A stretch of DNA of 64,000 bases from Pristimantibacillus sp052113225 (GTDB taxonomy: Bacteria; Bacillota; Bacilli; Paenibacillales; Paenibacillaceae): contig NZ_JBFRCT010000002.1 in assembly GCF_052113225.1 (NCBI RefSeq), positions 186,001 to 250,000 on the forward strand, written 5' to 3'. Numbering within the stretch: the stretch's first letter is position 1; each line of letters starts with the position of its first letter. The notes under the pieces were generated by a model. It had not been told where the DNA came from, did no database searches, and saw only the letters and a program-made list of their open reading frames with translations. The translations under genes were made by a program, and so were the position numbers. Below are positions 41,306-51,459 of this stretch, piece by piece.

Positions 41306-44119
41306 TTATTTACCGAAGCGGAACCAGCCTAGCTTGGTTTCACCTTCGCCTTGTACAGCCAGATACACGCTGTGGTGACCGGCCGTTTGCTCAATGGAGC
41401 AGGTTGCCGATTGCCAATTCGCAGTCCCAGCTTGCAACGTGCAGCTGCCAGCTAATGGACCATCTGGCGTATCCAATCTAATCTCAATTGTTGCACCGCT
41501 AACTGCCTGCGCTCTTACTTCGAAGAAGCAGACTTCTTCGCCAAACACGGCATCATCGTAACGAAGCCATGCGCCGGACGCTGTTGTTGCAGCACTGTCT
41601 CCGCCTTCTGTGTTGTCGCTGACGATAACGTTGGAATAGTCATCATAGTTTACGACAGCAGTTACTTGGCATAGATCACGAGGTGGGATCGTTTCGCCAG
41701 CAACACTTAATGTTCCTTCCAAGCGGATATCGCCGGAGGATGCACCAACGAGGAACGCATAATTGCCTTGCTCGACGCACATTTTGTTTCGTGTTACGTC
41801 CCAGAATGCCAGCTCGGAACGGTCCAGCTCGAAGCGGACTTCAGTTGATTGACCAGCAGCCAAAGCCAATCTCTCGAACGATTGCAGCTGTCTGAGCGGA
41901 CGTTTAACACGTGAATCAAGCGCTCTCGTATAAAGCTGGACAACCTCTTCGCCGTCAACATCGCTGACATTCGCTACACGGAAGTTTACCGTTACCGAAT
42001 CAGCAGACTGTTCAAGGTTAAGAGCTTCATATTGAAAGCGGCTGTATGACAAGCCGTGACCAAATGGATAAAGTGGTTTGCCTGCAAAATACTGATAAGT
42101 GCGCTCGCTTTTAATAATATCATAGTCCATAAATTCGCCAAGCTGATTGGTTGACTCATACCAGGTCATGTTTACTCGTCCTGCAGGATTGTAGTCGCCG
42201 AATAAGACATCTGCTAGTGCGCGGCCAAGCTCTTGACCTGCGTGTGACATATAGAGGATTGCTGGAATGTTCTGTTGAATCCAAGGTATCGCAAATGGAT
42301 AGCTGCCAACAATAACAACAACCGTATTTGGATTCACAGTATGCACTTCACGAATCAATTTTTCTTGGTAAGCAGCAAGCGTTAAGTCAGGACGGTCAAT
42401 GGTTTCTTTGCCGTTAATGAGCGGGTGGTTACCGACAACAACGACAGCAACCTCTGCTTGACGGGCAGCTTCTACAGCTTCCTGAAGGCCGTCGGTTTCT
42501 TTTACAACTGCGAAGGGTTCGGCAATAATAGCATCGCCGTCTTGCACTTCAAGAGCGCCGGTCTCCGCGTTAACCGTAACAGGGCGGTTATTCCATGTAG
42601 TGAAGGTTACGACATTCTCATCTTGCTGCGGACGAACGTGGAACACTTCTTTCGTGAACCACTCCCAAATATGCTCAGAGGATGCAGTGACCTGCTCATC
42701 ATCCGTTGATAAATAGAGCTTATTATTCTCTGCGACGATCGTATGGCTGTCCCAACCCCAATCTGTTGTCTCGAACACTTCTGCTGAGTCAGATGCTTGT
42801 GAATTTGCGGCAAGTGGGTTTTTCTCACCATCTGTGAGCGTAACGTAACGGCCGTTTTTGAGCGATTTCAGCTTAACCCGATTACTTGCGGCAGCAAGGC
42901 TTACGGTTTGCTCAGGACCATTCATTTTGGCTTTAATGCCTTCAAATGGTGTAATCGCATATGGCATCAAGCCGCTATACCAGTCGCGGTATACAATACC
43001 GGCAAGCGGGCCGATAACTGCAACCTTGGACAATTTATCCGAATGCAGGGGCAAGATGCCGTCATTTTTAAGCAGCACGATGCTTTTACGAACAGAATCT
43101 AGTGCAAGCTCGGCATGCTCAGGCTTCATAATTGCGGAATCATCAATCGCCGCATAAGGGTTACGGGATGCAGGATCAAATTCGCCAAGGCGGAACCGGA
43201 CACGGAACGTATTGCGAAGGGCGATATCCAGGTCGTTCTCCGTTAACATGCCATCTGCAAGGGCTTCACGGATAGCTTGCTTCGAGATCGGATGATCATC
43301 GGTAATACTGTCTACACCAGCTTTAATGGTCAGGGCTACAGCTTCCTTATACGTATCCACGTATTTATGATCATTCACTGTGCCAAGTACATCGCCCGCA
43401 TCACTGACAACAAAACCGTTCATGCCCCATTCCCGCTTGACGATCGTATTTACGTCAGTATTAAGGTTGGCAGGGACACCATTCACAGAGTTGTAAGCTG
43501 TCATCATCGACAGTGCTCCACCTTCTTTGAATGGAATTTCGAAGGCTTTTAAATAGTATTCATGCTTGTTGCGTGGATCCAGGCTGACGGAGCATTCTCC
43601 GCGGTTAATCTCGTTGTTGTTGCCGATAAAATGCTTAAGCGAAGCGACTGCTTTCACATAGAAAGGATGGTCACCTTGAATACCTTGAGTGATTGCAGCT
43701 GACAGCTTGCCAGTCAGATGTGGGTCCTCACCGTAAGCCTCTTCGGTACGGCCCCAGCGTGGGTCACGTTCCATATCGACAGTAGGCGCCCATAAGGTCA
43801 GACCGTTATGCGAAGGATTCTGGTGATAGAAGCCGCGTGCTTCATCGCCGATCACGCTGCCGATTTGTTTCAATAAATCTTTGTCCCATGTACAAGCAAG
43901 ACCAATTGGCTGTGGGAACGTAGTTGCTTCGCCAAGCCATGCCATACCATGTGCAGCTTCGGTTCCATGCTTGTATGCTTTGACGCCAAGATGAGTGATC
44001 TCGTCCTGGTACTGACACATTAGATTGATTTTTTCCTCGAGTGTAAATCGGTTAACCAAATCATTAACACGCTGCTCAAGTGGCAGGTCGGGGTTTTGGA
44101 ATGGATAATTCTGGGTCAT
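41306..44119 (-). CDS. Glycoside hydrolase family 3 with inserted beta-trefoil-like domain and CBM6-like tail
   Basis: This 937-residue GH3 has an N-terminal barrel (FTLEEKINLMCQ, KHGTEAAHGMAWLG) and the catalytic nucleophile Asp240 in FVVSDAGDV. The alpha/beta sandwich holds an insertion of about 140 residues (about 417-555; GRYVTLTDGEKNPLAAN) that resembles a fascin/beta-trefoil domain. An Fn3-like domain follows, then a C-terminal CBM6-like module (about 820-937). The ATG at 44119 has AAAGGAG 12 bases upstream. There is no signal peptide. Likely beta-glucosidase or beta-xylosidase acting with the GH31 and GH95 enzymes. Confidence 0.9.
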   Translation of the reverse strand: MTQNYPFQNPDLPLEQRVNDLVNRFTLEEKINLMCQYQDEITHLGVKAYKHGTEAAHGMAWLGEATTFPQPIGLACTWDKDLLKQIGSVIGDEARGFYHQNPSHNGLTLWAPTVDMERDPRWGRTEEAYGEDPHLTGKLSAAITQGIQGDHPFYVKAVASLKHFIGNNNEINRGECSVSLDPRNKHEYYLKAFEIPFKEGGALSMMTAYNSVNGVPANLNTDVNTIVKREWGMNGFVVSDAGDVLGTVNDHKYVDTYKEAVALTIKAGVDSITDDHPISKQAIREALADGMLTENDLDIALRNTFRVRFRLGEFDPASRNPYAAIDDSAIMKPEHAELALDSVRKSIVLLKNDGILPLHSDKLSKVAVIGPLAGIVYRDWYSGLMPYAITPFEGIKAKMNGPEQTVSLAAASNRVKLKSLKNGRYVTLTDGEKNPLAANSQASDSAEVFETTDWGWDSHTIVAENNKLYLSTDDEQVTASSEHIWEWFTKEVFHVRPQQDENVVTFTTWNNRPVTVNAETGALEVQDGDAIIAEPFAVVKETDGLQEAVEAARQAEVAVVVVGNHPLINGKETIDRPDLTLAAYQEKLIREVHTVNPNTVVVIVGSYPFAIPWIQQNIPAILYMSHAGQELGRALADVLFGDYNPAGRVNMTWYESTNQLGEFMDYDIIKSERTYQYFAGKPLYPFGHGLSYSRFQYEALNLEQSADSVTVNFRVANVSDVDGEEVVQLYTRALDSRVKRPLRQLQSFERLALAAGQSTEVRFELDRSELAFWDVTRNKMCVEQGNYAFLVGASSGDIRLEGTLSVAGETIPPRDLCQVTAVVNYDDYSNVIVSDNTEGGDSAATTASGAWLRYDDAVFGEEVCFFEVRAQAVSGATIEIRLDTPDGPLAGSCTLQAGTANWQSATCSIEQTAGHHSVYLAVQGEGETKLGWFRFGK

Positions 44120-44223
44120 AAAAAAGGTCAGCTCCTTTAAATTGTAAGGGGTTTCAACGATTCTAACATGTGGGAGTTCCAGTTCATACCCGAACAATTG
44201 GAGATAAAATCCCTGTACAATTA

Positions 44224-44255
44224 GCGTTTAAACGCCTAGAATGTAAACGCAATCA
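44224..44255. promoter_or_regulatory. Perfect palindrome and perfect cre site between GH3 and YesMN
   Basis: GCGTTTAAACGC (44224-44235) is a perfect 12-bp palindrome. It is followed by ATGTAAACGCAATCA (44241-44255), which matches all 15 positions of the cre consensus WTGNAANCGNWNNCW. This places CcpA control in the divergent region serving both the GH3 gene and the two-component operon. Confidence 0.72.
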
Positions 44256-44288
44256 AATTTTCTGTTCTGGTGACAGGGGGCTTGCAAG

Positions 44289-46079
44289 ATGTTTCATATG
44301 TTCTCACACCTGCTTAATAATGTGAAACTGAGAACAAAGCTCATCCTATCCTGTATCGTAGTCCTCTTCATTCCAATTCTGATTGTTGGCGTGTTCCTGA
44401 CTAACGAGCTGCGCAATATGGCGCTGGATAACGCGATGGAGCAGACACATACAAACGTACAACGTGTGAAAGCAAGAACAACCGAGCTAATGAATGTCGC
44501 GTACGACAGTGCCTATCGATTGGAAAATAACGGACGACTGGAGACCGTTACGAACCGTCGTTATGAATCGACATACGAAGTAGTAGCTGCTTATCGGGAG
44601 TACACTGACTTCAATGAAATTCGTCAGCAGCATGATGAAGTAGCGAATATCCGGTTCTATATGGAGAATCCAACGATGCTCAATAACTGGGACTTCATTC
44701 AGCCGGACAAGTCCATTAAGGAAACGGCTTGGTATAAGAAAGCATTGACACCGGGAAGCGGAGTCAACTGGTATTACCTTGAGGACGAGCGGGATAAACG
44801 AAATTACTTAAGCCTGGTGCGCGAGATTAATTTTGCAGACAATAATACAAGTGGTGTCCTCGTCATTACGTTAAATATGTCTATGATGAACAGTATTTTG
44901 AATCAGGAATCTTTTGAGACCATGATTGTTGATGATAATAACCAGATTGTTGCGGCTAACAGGATGGGGAGAACCGGTAAAACGCTGCAAGAAATTGATT
45001 TCGAGCAAAGTATTGTACAGGAGAAGAGCGGCATGTATTCGGCGGATATCGACGGCCAAGCTTCTCGCGTGCTGATTGAGCCGCTTGTACCGGAATCAAG
45101 CGGAAACACGCTTCGGATCATCTCGGTCTTCTCCGTAGATACCATCGTGAAGGATGCCAATCACATTAAATCATTGGCGCTTACGGTTATTGCAATCAGT
45201 TTGATTATCGCTATTTTCCTCATTATCGGGGTATCCACCATTATTACGAAGAGGATGCTTCGGTTAAGTAAGCATATTACGAAGGTTGCGACAGGCAAGC
45301 TGGATATCGTGATGGAAATTGACGGCAAGGATGAGATTGGCCAGTTATCCCGGCAATTTAACTCCATGGTATCGAGCATTAACGGTCTGGTCGAAGAAGT
45401 GCAGGAAACGAACAAGATGAAGAACCTGCTTGAATCCAAGCAAAATGAAATCAAGCTGAAGATGATGGCGAGCCAGATTAATCCCCATTTCCTGTTTAAT
45501 GCGCTGGAATCGATCCGGATGAAGGCTCATTTGAAAGGGGAAAAGGAGATTTCCCAAGTTGTCCGTCTGCTCGGCAAGCTGATGCGGCGTAGTATTGAGG
45601 TGACGCAGCGCATGACCTATCTTGCTGACGAGATGGATATTGTCCGTTGTTATTTGGATATTCAGAAATTCAGATATGAGGATCGTTTATCCTACGAGCT
45701 TCATATCGATCCGATTGTGGAGAAAGTATCGATTCCACCTCTGATCATTCAACCGCTGGTTGAGAATGCCGTTATTCATGGCTTTGAGAATAAGGTGGAG
45801 GGCGGCGTTGTGATCGTTCGTGCAACTAGTGAAGGTGGTCTTGTTCGGATCGAAGTAATTGATAATGGGGCGGGAATGACTCAGGAGAAGATCGATAGTG
45901 TGGCTGATCAATTAAGCGAAACGGAAGACGCGGAGAACAATAGAATTGGACTACGCAATGTTCATCTTCGGCTGCAGTTGACCTTCGGTCAGGAGCATGG
46001 CCTTCAATTCGAGAGCGAACCAGGTATAGGGACAAAGGTTTCTTTTACCTTACCTTTTGGGGAGGATTTATATGTATAA
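44289..46079 (+). CDS. Sensor histidine kinase, YesM family
   Basis: This 596-residue membrane kinase has two membrane helices (about 17-38 and 296-318), an extracytoplasmic dCache-like sensing region between them (about 40-290), a HAMP domain (about 320-375), the His_kinase motif NPHFLFNALESIRM (phospho-His near 400) and an HATPase domain with PLVENAVIHGFENK and GIGLRNV-like IGLRNVHLRL. It senses extracellular sugar or polysaccharide. It overlaps the YesN gene by 8 bases. Confidence 0.92.
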   Translation: MFHMFSHLLNNVKLRTKLILSCIVVLFIPILIVGVFLTNELRNMALDNAMEQTHTNVQRVKARTTELMNVAYDSAYRLENNGRLETVTNRRYESTYEVVAAYREYTDFNEIRQQHDEVANIRFYMENPTMLNNWDFIQPDKSIKETAWYKKALTPGSGVNWYYLEDERDKRNYLSLVREINFADNNTSGVLVITLNMSMMNSILNQESFETMIVDDNNQIVAANRMGRTGKTLQEIDFEQSIVQEKSGMYSADIDGQASRVLIEPLVPESSGNTLRIISVFSVDTIVKDANHIKSLALTVIAISLIIAIFLIIGVSTIITKRMLRLSKHITKVATGKLDIVMEIDGKDEIGQLSRQFNSMVSSINGLVEEVQETNKMKNLLESKQNEIKLKMMASQINPHFLFNALESIRMKAHLKGEKEISQVVRLLGKLMRRSIEVTQRMTYLADEMDIVRCYLDIQKFRYEDRLSYELHIDPIVEKVSIPPLIIQPLVENAVIHGFENKVEGGVVIVRATSEGGLVRIEVIDNGAGMTQEKIDSVADQLSETEDAENNRIGLRNVHLRLQLTFGQEHGLQFESEPGIGTKVSFTLPFGEDLYV

Positions 46080-47598
46080 AGTATTGCTTGTAGACGATGA
46101 ACCGATGATCCGAGAAGGTCTTCGCACCTTACTGGAATGGGAAAGCCTTGGCTACGAGGTTGTAGATACGGCAGCTAACGGAAAAGATGCTCTTCGCAAA
46201 TGCGAGCAGTATGAGCTGGATCTCCTTATTGCGGATATCCGAATGCCGGAGATGAATGGGCTTGAGCTGATCAGGACCATTCGAGAAAATGGCGGCAATA
46301 TGCATGTACTGATCTTAAGCGGTTATGCAGATTTCGAATATGCCAAGCAGGCTATTGTCCAGCGCATTGATGGCTATCTACTTAAGCCCGTAGATGAGGA
46401 TGAGCTGATCGACTATTTGAATTCCTTGAAGAAAGAGCTGGATATCGAGTATGAAGCCCGGCAAAAACAACAGGATGTGCGTCAAGGAAATGTGGAGGAG
46501 GATTTGAAGCAGCTGCTTGCCCAAGGCAGTTTAGTCGGCAATATGTCACAGCTGCCAACATCCCTTGATTGGAAGACGTACGAATTGCTCCTGATTAAGA
46601 CGTATGAACGAAGTGAAGAGGATACGGCAGGACATGCCCAGATCAAGCGCAGACTCTCCGAACGGCTTGAGCAAGCCGGGGCAGGTCTAGCCATTGGGAT
46701 GGAGCCGTACATGCTAATCTTGTTGAACAAAAGCCTGGACAATGAGGCCTTCTGTCGTGATGTGTATACGATAATTGCCGATGCTTGTGAAGAGCATGCT
46801 TCCGACTTTACTGTCGTGTCGGGCGGTAAGGCAGCAGCTGGTATTGCTGATATCCCGGCTGCTTATCAGAAAGCGCTGGAACGGATGAAGTTTAGGTTCT
46901 TCCTGGAAGGCGGCAAGATCATGCAGGAGGATATTCTGCAGCCCGCAAGCATCTACGAAACCAAACTTGACTGGACTGGGATTGCAGAGAAGCTATATCT
47001 GGCTCTTGAAATTGTGAACAGGGATGCGATCCGGCAGCTCATCGAAGAGTCCGCCGAAGCGATGAAGGCGATGGGATTCGGAGAAGCCGAGATTAAGGCT
47101 GCGTTTGTAGAACTGGTATCGGTTGTTCTCGATAAGCTTGCTTCCAAGCGTCCGGAGCTTCCTGTCCGTGAATACCGTCTGCGGATCCCGGAGCTGTACC
47201 GGGAATACCGATTCAACTCTCTTACCAGACGGGTCACTGCCATTATCGAAGAGATTGCTGATTCCCTCGACAATACTTCGGCTGACAAGCAAATCAAGCG
47301 TATGATCGATCTTATTCACCGGAATTACAAGGAGAACCTCAAAATGGAGACGCTTGCCGAACTATTTAATTACAACAGTGCTTATCTCGGCAAGCTATTT
47401 AAACAGGTTACAGGGGAAAACTTCAACACGTATCTGGATAAAGTACGGATGGAACAAGCGAAAATATTACTTGAGCAAGGACTTAAGGTATATCAAGTCG
47501 CGGAAATGGTTGGTTATGCAAACGTCGACTATTTCCATAGCAAATTCCGTAAGTATGTAGGTTCTTCACCTTCCGTCTATAAGAAGAAAGAATCGTAA
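46072..47598 (+). CDS. Response regulator, YesN family (AraC output)
   Basis: This 508-residue protein has an N-terminal receiver (LLVDDEP near 5-11, phospho-acceptor Asp in LLIADIRMPEMNG, Lys in LKPVDEDEL), a long linker, and a C-terminal AraC double HTH (about 405-508; METLAELFNYNSAYLGKLFKQVTG, YQVAEMVGYANVDYFHSKFRKYVG). The ATG at 46072 has GGGGAGG 8 bases upstream. It is the cognate partner of the YesM kinase and the probable activator of the adjacent ABC transporter operon. Confidence 0.92.
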   Translation: MYKVLLVDDEPMIREGLRTLLEWESLGYEVVDTAANGKDALRKCEQYELDLLIADIRMPEMNGLELIRTIRENGGNMHVLILSGYADFEYAKQAIVQRIDGYLLKPVDEDELIDYLNSLKKELDIEYEARQKQQDVRQGNVEEDLKQLLAQGSLVGNMSQLPTSLDWKTYELLLIKTYERSEEDTAGHAQIKRRLSERLEQAGAGLAIGMEPYMLILLNKSLDNEAFCRDVYTIIADACEEHASDFTVVSGGKAAAGIADIPAAYQKALERMKFRFFLEGGKIMQEDILQPASIYETKLDWTGIAEKLYLALEIVNRDAIRQLIEESAEAMKAMGFGEAEIKAAFVELVSVVLDKLASKRPELPVREYRLRIPELYREYRFNSLTRRVTAIIEEIADSLDNTSADKQIKRMIDLIHRNYKENLKMETLAELFNYNSAYLGKLFKQVTGENFNTYLDKVRMEQAKILLEQGLKVYQVAEMVGYANVDYFHSKFRKYVGSSPSVYKKKES

Positions 47599-47602
47599 GT
47601 AG

Positions 47603-47644
47603 AACGCATGTTTTTCTCTCCCCTGAGAAAAACATGCGTTTTTT
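47603..47644 (+). terminator. Terminator of the YesMN operon
   Basis: Perfect 16-bp stem AACGCATGTTTTTCTC with its complement, loop TCCCCT, T run. Confidence 0.9.
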
Positions 47645-47650
47645 AGTCAT

Positions 47651-47665
47651 TGAATCCGCTTACAC
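47651..47665. promoter_or_regulatory. cre-like site upstream of the sugar ABC transporter
   Basis: The minus strand reads GTGTAAGCGGATTCA and matches cre at 14 of 15 positions; only the first W is off. It lies about 90 bases upstream of the first permease gene. Confidence 0.6.
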
Positions 47666-47756
47666 TAATTTTTATATGATTTTATGCCAAATCCTTTGGG
47701 TACCGGGATCCCCCATGAATCCGTTATCATAAATGCATAAGGCAGGAGGGATACCG

Positions 47757-48719
47757 ATGAAAGCGGTCACAACTAGCGTTCAGCAGCAGACGCGCAAGTT
47801 AAAGAGAGAGAGAAATTTTTGGAGAACAGCTATCCGTAACAAATACTTATATATGATGTCGCTGCCTTTCGTAATCTGGGTATTTGTATTTAGTTATTAC
47901 CCATTATGGGGCTGGACGATGGCCTTCCAGAAGTACAAGCCAGCCAGATCATTTGGCGAGCAGGATTGGGTAGGCTTCGATCAATTTAAAACGCTCTTCC
48001 AGGACGATACATTCTACCTGGTCATGCGAAATACGCTCGCGATGAGTTTTATGGGAATTATCGCAGGCTTCGCAGTACCAATTATATTCGCAGTCTTACT
48101 TAATGAAGTTCGGAGTATGGCATTCAAACGGTTCGCCCAAACGATTTCGTATTTGCCTCACTTTGTATCCTGGGTCGTAGTTGCGGGCATCGTGACTAAG
48201 ATGCTGTCCGCTGATCATGGCACAGTCAATGAAATTCTCATGTGGCTAGGGCTCATCGATCAACCGATTCAGTTCTTATCCAAGGGACATTACTTCTGGG
48301 GAATTATAACGATCTCAGATGTGTGGAAAGAGATGGGCTGGAATACGATCATCTATCTCGCAGCCATTGCAGGCATCAGCCAAGAAATGTACGAAGCAGC
48401 AAGAGTAGATGGAGCAAATCGAATTAAACAAATCTGGCATATTACTTTGCCAGGTATTCGTTCAACGATTGTCATCCTGCTTATTATGTCGATTGGTCAC
48501 TTGATTCAAATCGGCTTCGAGAAGCAGTTCCTGCTTGGCAACAATCTCGTTCGAGATTACTCGCAAGTCCTTGACTTGTATGCATTAGAATATGGTTTGC
48601 AATTAAGCCGTTATTCGTTTGGTACAGCGATTAATATTTTCAACTCGGTTGTGAGTATCTTCCTGCTGTTTACCGCTAATGGATTGTTCAAAAAAATCAC
48701 TAAAGAAAGCATCATGTAA
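47757..48719 (+). CDS. Sugar ABC transporter permease, LplB-like
   Basis: This 320-residue permease has six membrane helices, a basic cytoplasmic N-terminus (RKLKRERNFW) and the EAA loop with YEAARVDGANRIKQIWHITLPGI. The ATG at 47757 has AGGAGGG upstream; the longer frame starting at 47733 has none. It pairs with the permease and solute-binding lipoprotein genes that follow. No ATPase is present, so it probably uses a shared MsmX-type protein. Confidence 0.91.
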   Translation: MKAVTTSVQQQTRKLKRERNFWRTAIRNKYLYMMSLPFVIWVFVFSYYPLWGWTMAFQKYKPARSFGEQDWVGFDQFKTLFQDDTFYLVMRNTLAMSFMGIIAGFAVPIIFAVLLNEVRSMAFKRFAQTISYLPHFVSWVVVAGIVTKMLSADHGTVNEILMWLGLIDQPIQFLSKGHYFWGIITISDVWKEMGWNTIIYLAAIAGISQEMYEAARVDGANRIKQIWHITLPGIRSTIVILLIMSIGHLIQIGFEKQFLLGNNLVRDYSQVLDLYALEYGLQLSRYSFGTAINIFNSVVSIFLLFTANGLFKKITKESIM

Positions 48720-48733
48720 AGGGGAGTGCAACC

Positions 48734-49642
48734 ATGAAATCAAAAGGACTATTGGGCGGCGCGCCTCTGTCAGACCGGCTACTAAGTGTGTTCGTATACG
48801 TTTTCGTCTTATTCGTAATGATCATCACTTTGTACCCGTTTCTGAACGTGCTTGCTCTTTCATTCAATGATTCTGTAGATAGTGTAAGAGGCGGTATTAC
48901 GATCTTCCCGCGTGATTGGACTTGGGAAAACTACAAAGTTATCTTCTCCTTCAGCGGTTTGATTACAGGTTTCAAAATTTCCGTATTCCGGACAGTAGCT
49001 GGTACGGTGGTTGGTCTGATCAGTGCCTCGATGCTCGCGTTTACGCTGAGCCGGCCGGATTTCCAAGGACGTAAATTCGTCTCGGTCTTCCTGGCGCTGA
49101 CTATGTATGTATCAGGCGGTTTGATTCCAGTCTACTTCCTGATCCGTGACCTACACATGATGAATACATTCTGGGTTTACATCCTTCCAGGTCTCGTAAG
49201 TGCCTTTAACGTATTCGTTATCCGTTCCTTTATGGATAGTATTCCGTTTGCCCTGCAAGAGTCCGCTAAGCTTGATGGTGCGAATGATTTCACAATCTAT
49301 TGGCGCATTATTCTTCCAATGTCGAAGCCAGCGCTTGCAACAATCGCACTATTCCTGGCCGTTGGACAATGGAATTCCTGGTTTGATACTTATCTGTACA
49401 ACGGTTCGAGCGAAGCTTTAACAACCTTGCAGTTCGAATTGATGAAAGTACTGCAAAGTACGACATCAGGCAATAACGTGGACATCCACAATTCGAACAT
49501 GACCCAAATGATGTCGACCGTCTCGCCTGAATCCGTAAAAATGGCGATTACCATCGTTGTTACCGTTCCAATCCTGCTGGTCTATCCTTTCTTGCAAAGG
49601 TATTTCGTCAAAGGGATGACATTAGGCGCTGTAAAAGGCTGA
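48734..49642 (+). CDS. Sugar ABC transporter permease, LplC/YtcP-like
   Basis: This 302-residue permease has six helices and the EAA motif ESAKLDGANDFTIYWRIILPMSKPALATIA. It ends in GMTLGAVKG, typical of the YtcP/LplC group. It lies 14 bases after the first permease gene, with AAAGGGGAG upstream. It forms the heterodimeric membrane channel with its partner. Confidence 0.91.
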   Translation: MKSKGLLGGAPLSDRLLSVFVYVFVLFVMIITLYPFLNVLALSFNDSVDSVRGGITIFPRDWTWENYKVIFSFSGLITGFKISVFRTVAGTVVGLISASMLAFTLSRPDFQGRKFVSVFLALTMYVSGGLIPVYFLIRDLHMMNTFWVYILPGLVSAFNVFVIRSFMDSIPFALQESAKLDGANDFTIYWRIILPMSKPALATIALFLAVGQWNSWFDTYLYNGSSEALTTLQFELMKVLQSTTSGNNVDIHNSNMTQMMSTVSPESVKMAITIVVTVPILLVYPFLQRYFVKGMTLGAVKG

Positions 49643-49721
49643 TCTAATGATTAGAAGTGGTATTCCTGGGGAAACCCGTTAATACAATATGGATTTCATA
49701 AATAAATAGGAGGGTTATTTC

Positions 49722-51443
49722 ATGAATCAAATCAGCAAGTGGTCAAGCCTCGCACTGTCAACTACATTGGTTGCAGGTTTGCTGGCTGGATGCGGCAGCA
49801 ATAACAATAATGAAGAGAACACAGCTAGCCCAGACGCAAGCAGCAATACAAATACAGAGTCGGCTGCTCCAGAAGATACTTCACCGCTCAAATTGACGTA
49901 TTACAGCGAAGATCCATCACCAAACTGGGCGAACATGCAGGATGAAATTGGTAAAACTCTTACAGAGAAAACAGGTATTACTCTTGATGCAGAATTTGCA
50001 GTAGGCGACGCGGTTCAAAAATCATCCCTGATCGCGGCAAGCGGCGAATATCCGGATCTGATCAGTGCCAAACAAAGCATCGCCAAATTTGTTGACGCTG
50101 GCGCTGTACTCGATTTGACTGATCTGATTGATAAATACGCTCCTCACTTGAAAAAACTGTTTGAAGGTAATATGAACCGTCTTCGTTACAGCGATGATGA
50201 CCATGCGATTTATGTTATTCCATCGTATAACGGTATTGGGCAGCAATACTTCAACGCAGGCGGCGGCTTCGAGCTGCAGCACCGTGTTGTAAAAGAGCTG
50301 GGCTACCCGCAAATCCGTACAGTAGCGGATTACGAGAAAGCGATTAAAGATTATCTTGCTCTTCATCCAAAAGACGAGAACGGCAACCCGAACGTTGGTC
50401 TGACGCTGAACGCCGACGATTGGCATATGTACATCTCGGTAACGAACCCTGCGTTCCTCGCGACTGGCGGTTCCGATGACGGCGAGTTCAACATCGATGT
50501 GGATACACAAAAAGTAACGTACCACTTCCGTCGTCCAGAAGAGAAGGAATACTTCAAATGGCTGAACCATATGAACGCTGAAGGCTTGCTTGATCCAGAA
50601 AGCTTCGTTCAAAAATATGACCAATACAAAGCGAAAATCGCTTCCGGCCGCGTGCTTGGCTTGATTGACCAAGACTGGGATTACGGCGATGGCGAGAAAG
50701 CTCTGAAAGCAGAAGGTAAATTCGATCAAGGCTACGGCCACTACCCAGTTACGATGTCTGCAGATGTGAAAGAAGCATCGTTCTGGCCAACAGGCTTCAT
50801 GGGAGGCAGCGGTGTAGCAATCTCCGTAGACAATCCAGATCCTGTTCGTACAATTAAGTTCCTAGACTACCTTGCTTCCGATGAAGGCCAAGTGCTGATG
50901 AACTGGGGTATTGAAGGCAAGCATTACAATGTCGTTGATGGCAAACGCGTTATTCCACAAGAAGTTAACGATCGTAAAATCAATGACGCTACAAACTTCA
51001 CTAAAGAAACAGGTATTGGTCTCTACAACCTGCTGAGCGGCCACTACGGCGACGGCGTGAAAGATCCAAGCGGCAACTATTACACAACAAACTTCCCAGA
51101 GCAAATCGTAGCTGGCTTTAACGATGTAGAGAAAGAAGTTCTTAAAGCATACAATGCGACAACTTGGAAAGATCTGTTCCCTAAAGAAGAAGAGTTCAAA
51201 GTTAAGCCTTGGGGCGCAGCTTGGAACATTCCAGTTCCTGGCGACAGTGAAGCAGTAGTTATCGAGAAGAAACTGACTGATATTACTTGGAAACGTATTC
51301 CTGAAGCAATCTTGGCTAAACCAGCAGACTTTGATAAAATTTGGGATGCATACCAACAAGAGTTGGTTAAGGCAGATGTAGAAAAAGCAGAAAGCATCCG
51401 TGAAGACCTGGTTAAAGCACGCGTGAAATTGTGGAACGAATAA
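49722..51443 (+). CDS. Extracellular solute-binding lipoprotein, LplA-like
   Basis: This 573-residue lipoprotein has a lipobox LLAGC and lipidated Cys near residue 25, followed by a disordered Asn/Ser/Glu linker and a large periplasmic-binding fold. The size (over 500 residues) is that of the LplA/YtcQ group that binds oligosaccharides. It is in the same operon as the two permeases. AGGAGGG precedes the ATG. Probable ligand: an oligosaccharide with xylose and fucose branches, judging only from the enzymes around it. Confidence 0.91.
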   Translation: MNQISKWSSLALSTTLVAGLLAGCGSNNNNEENTASPDASSNTNTESAAPEDTSPLKLTYYSEDPSPNWANMQDEIGKTLTEKTGITLDAEFAVGDAVQKSSLIAASGEYPDLISAKQSIAKFVDAGAVLDLTDLIDKYAPHLKKLFEGNMNRLRYSDDDHAIYVIPSYNGIGQQYFNAGGGFELQHRVVKELGYPQIRTVADYEKAIKDYLALHPKDENGNPNVGLTLNADDWHMYISVTNPAFLATGGSDDGEFNIDVDTQKVTYHFRRPEEKEYFKWLNHMNAEGLLDPESFVQKYDQYKAKIASGRVLGLIDQDWDYGDGEKALKAEGKFDQGYGHYPVTMSADVKEASFWPTGFMGGSGVAISVDNPDPVRTIKFLDYLASDEGQVLMNWGIEGKHYNVVDGKRVIPQEVNDRKINDATNFTKETGIGLYNLLSGHYGDGVKDPSGNYYTTNFPEQIVAGFNDVEKEVLKAYNATTWKDLFPKEEEFKVKPWGAAWNIPVPGDSEAVVIEKKLTDITWKRIPEAILAKPADFDKIWDAYQQELVKADVEKAESIREDLVKARVKLWNE

Positions 51444-51459
51444 TACGCTTGTAACGATG

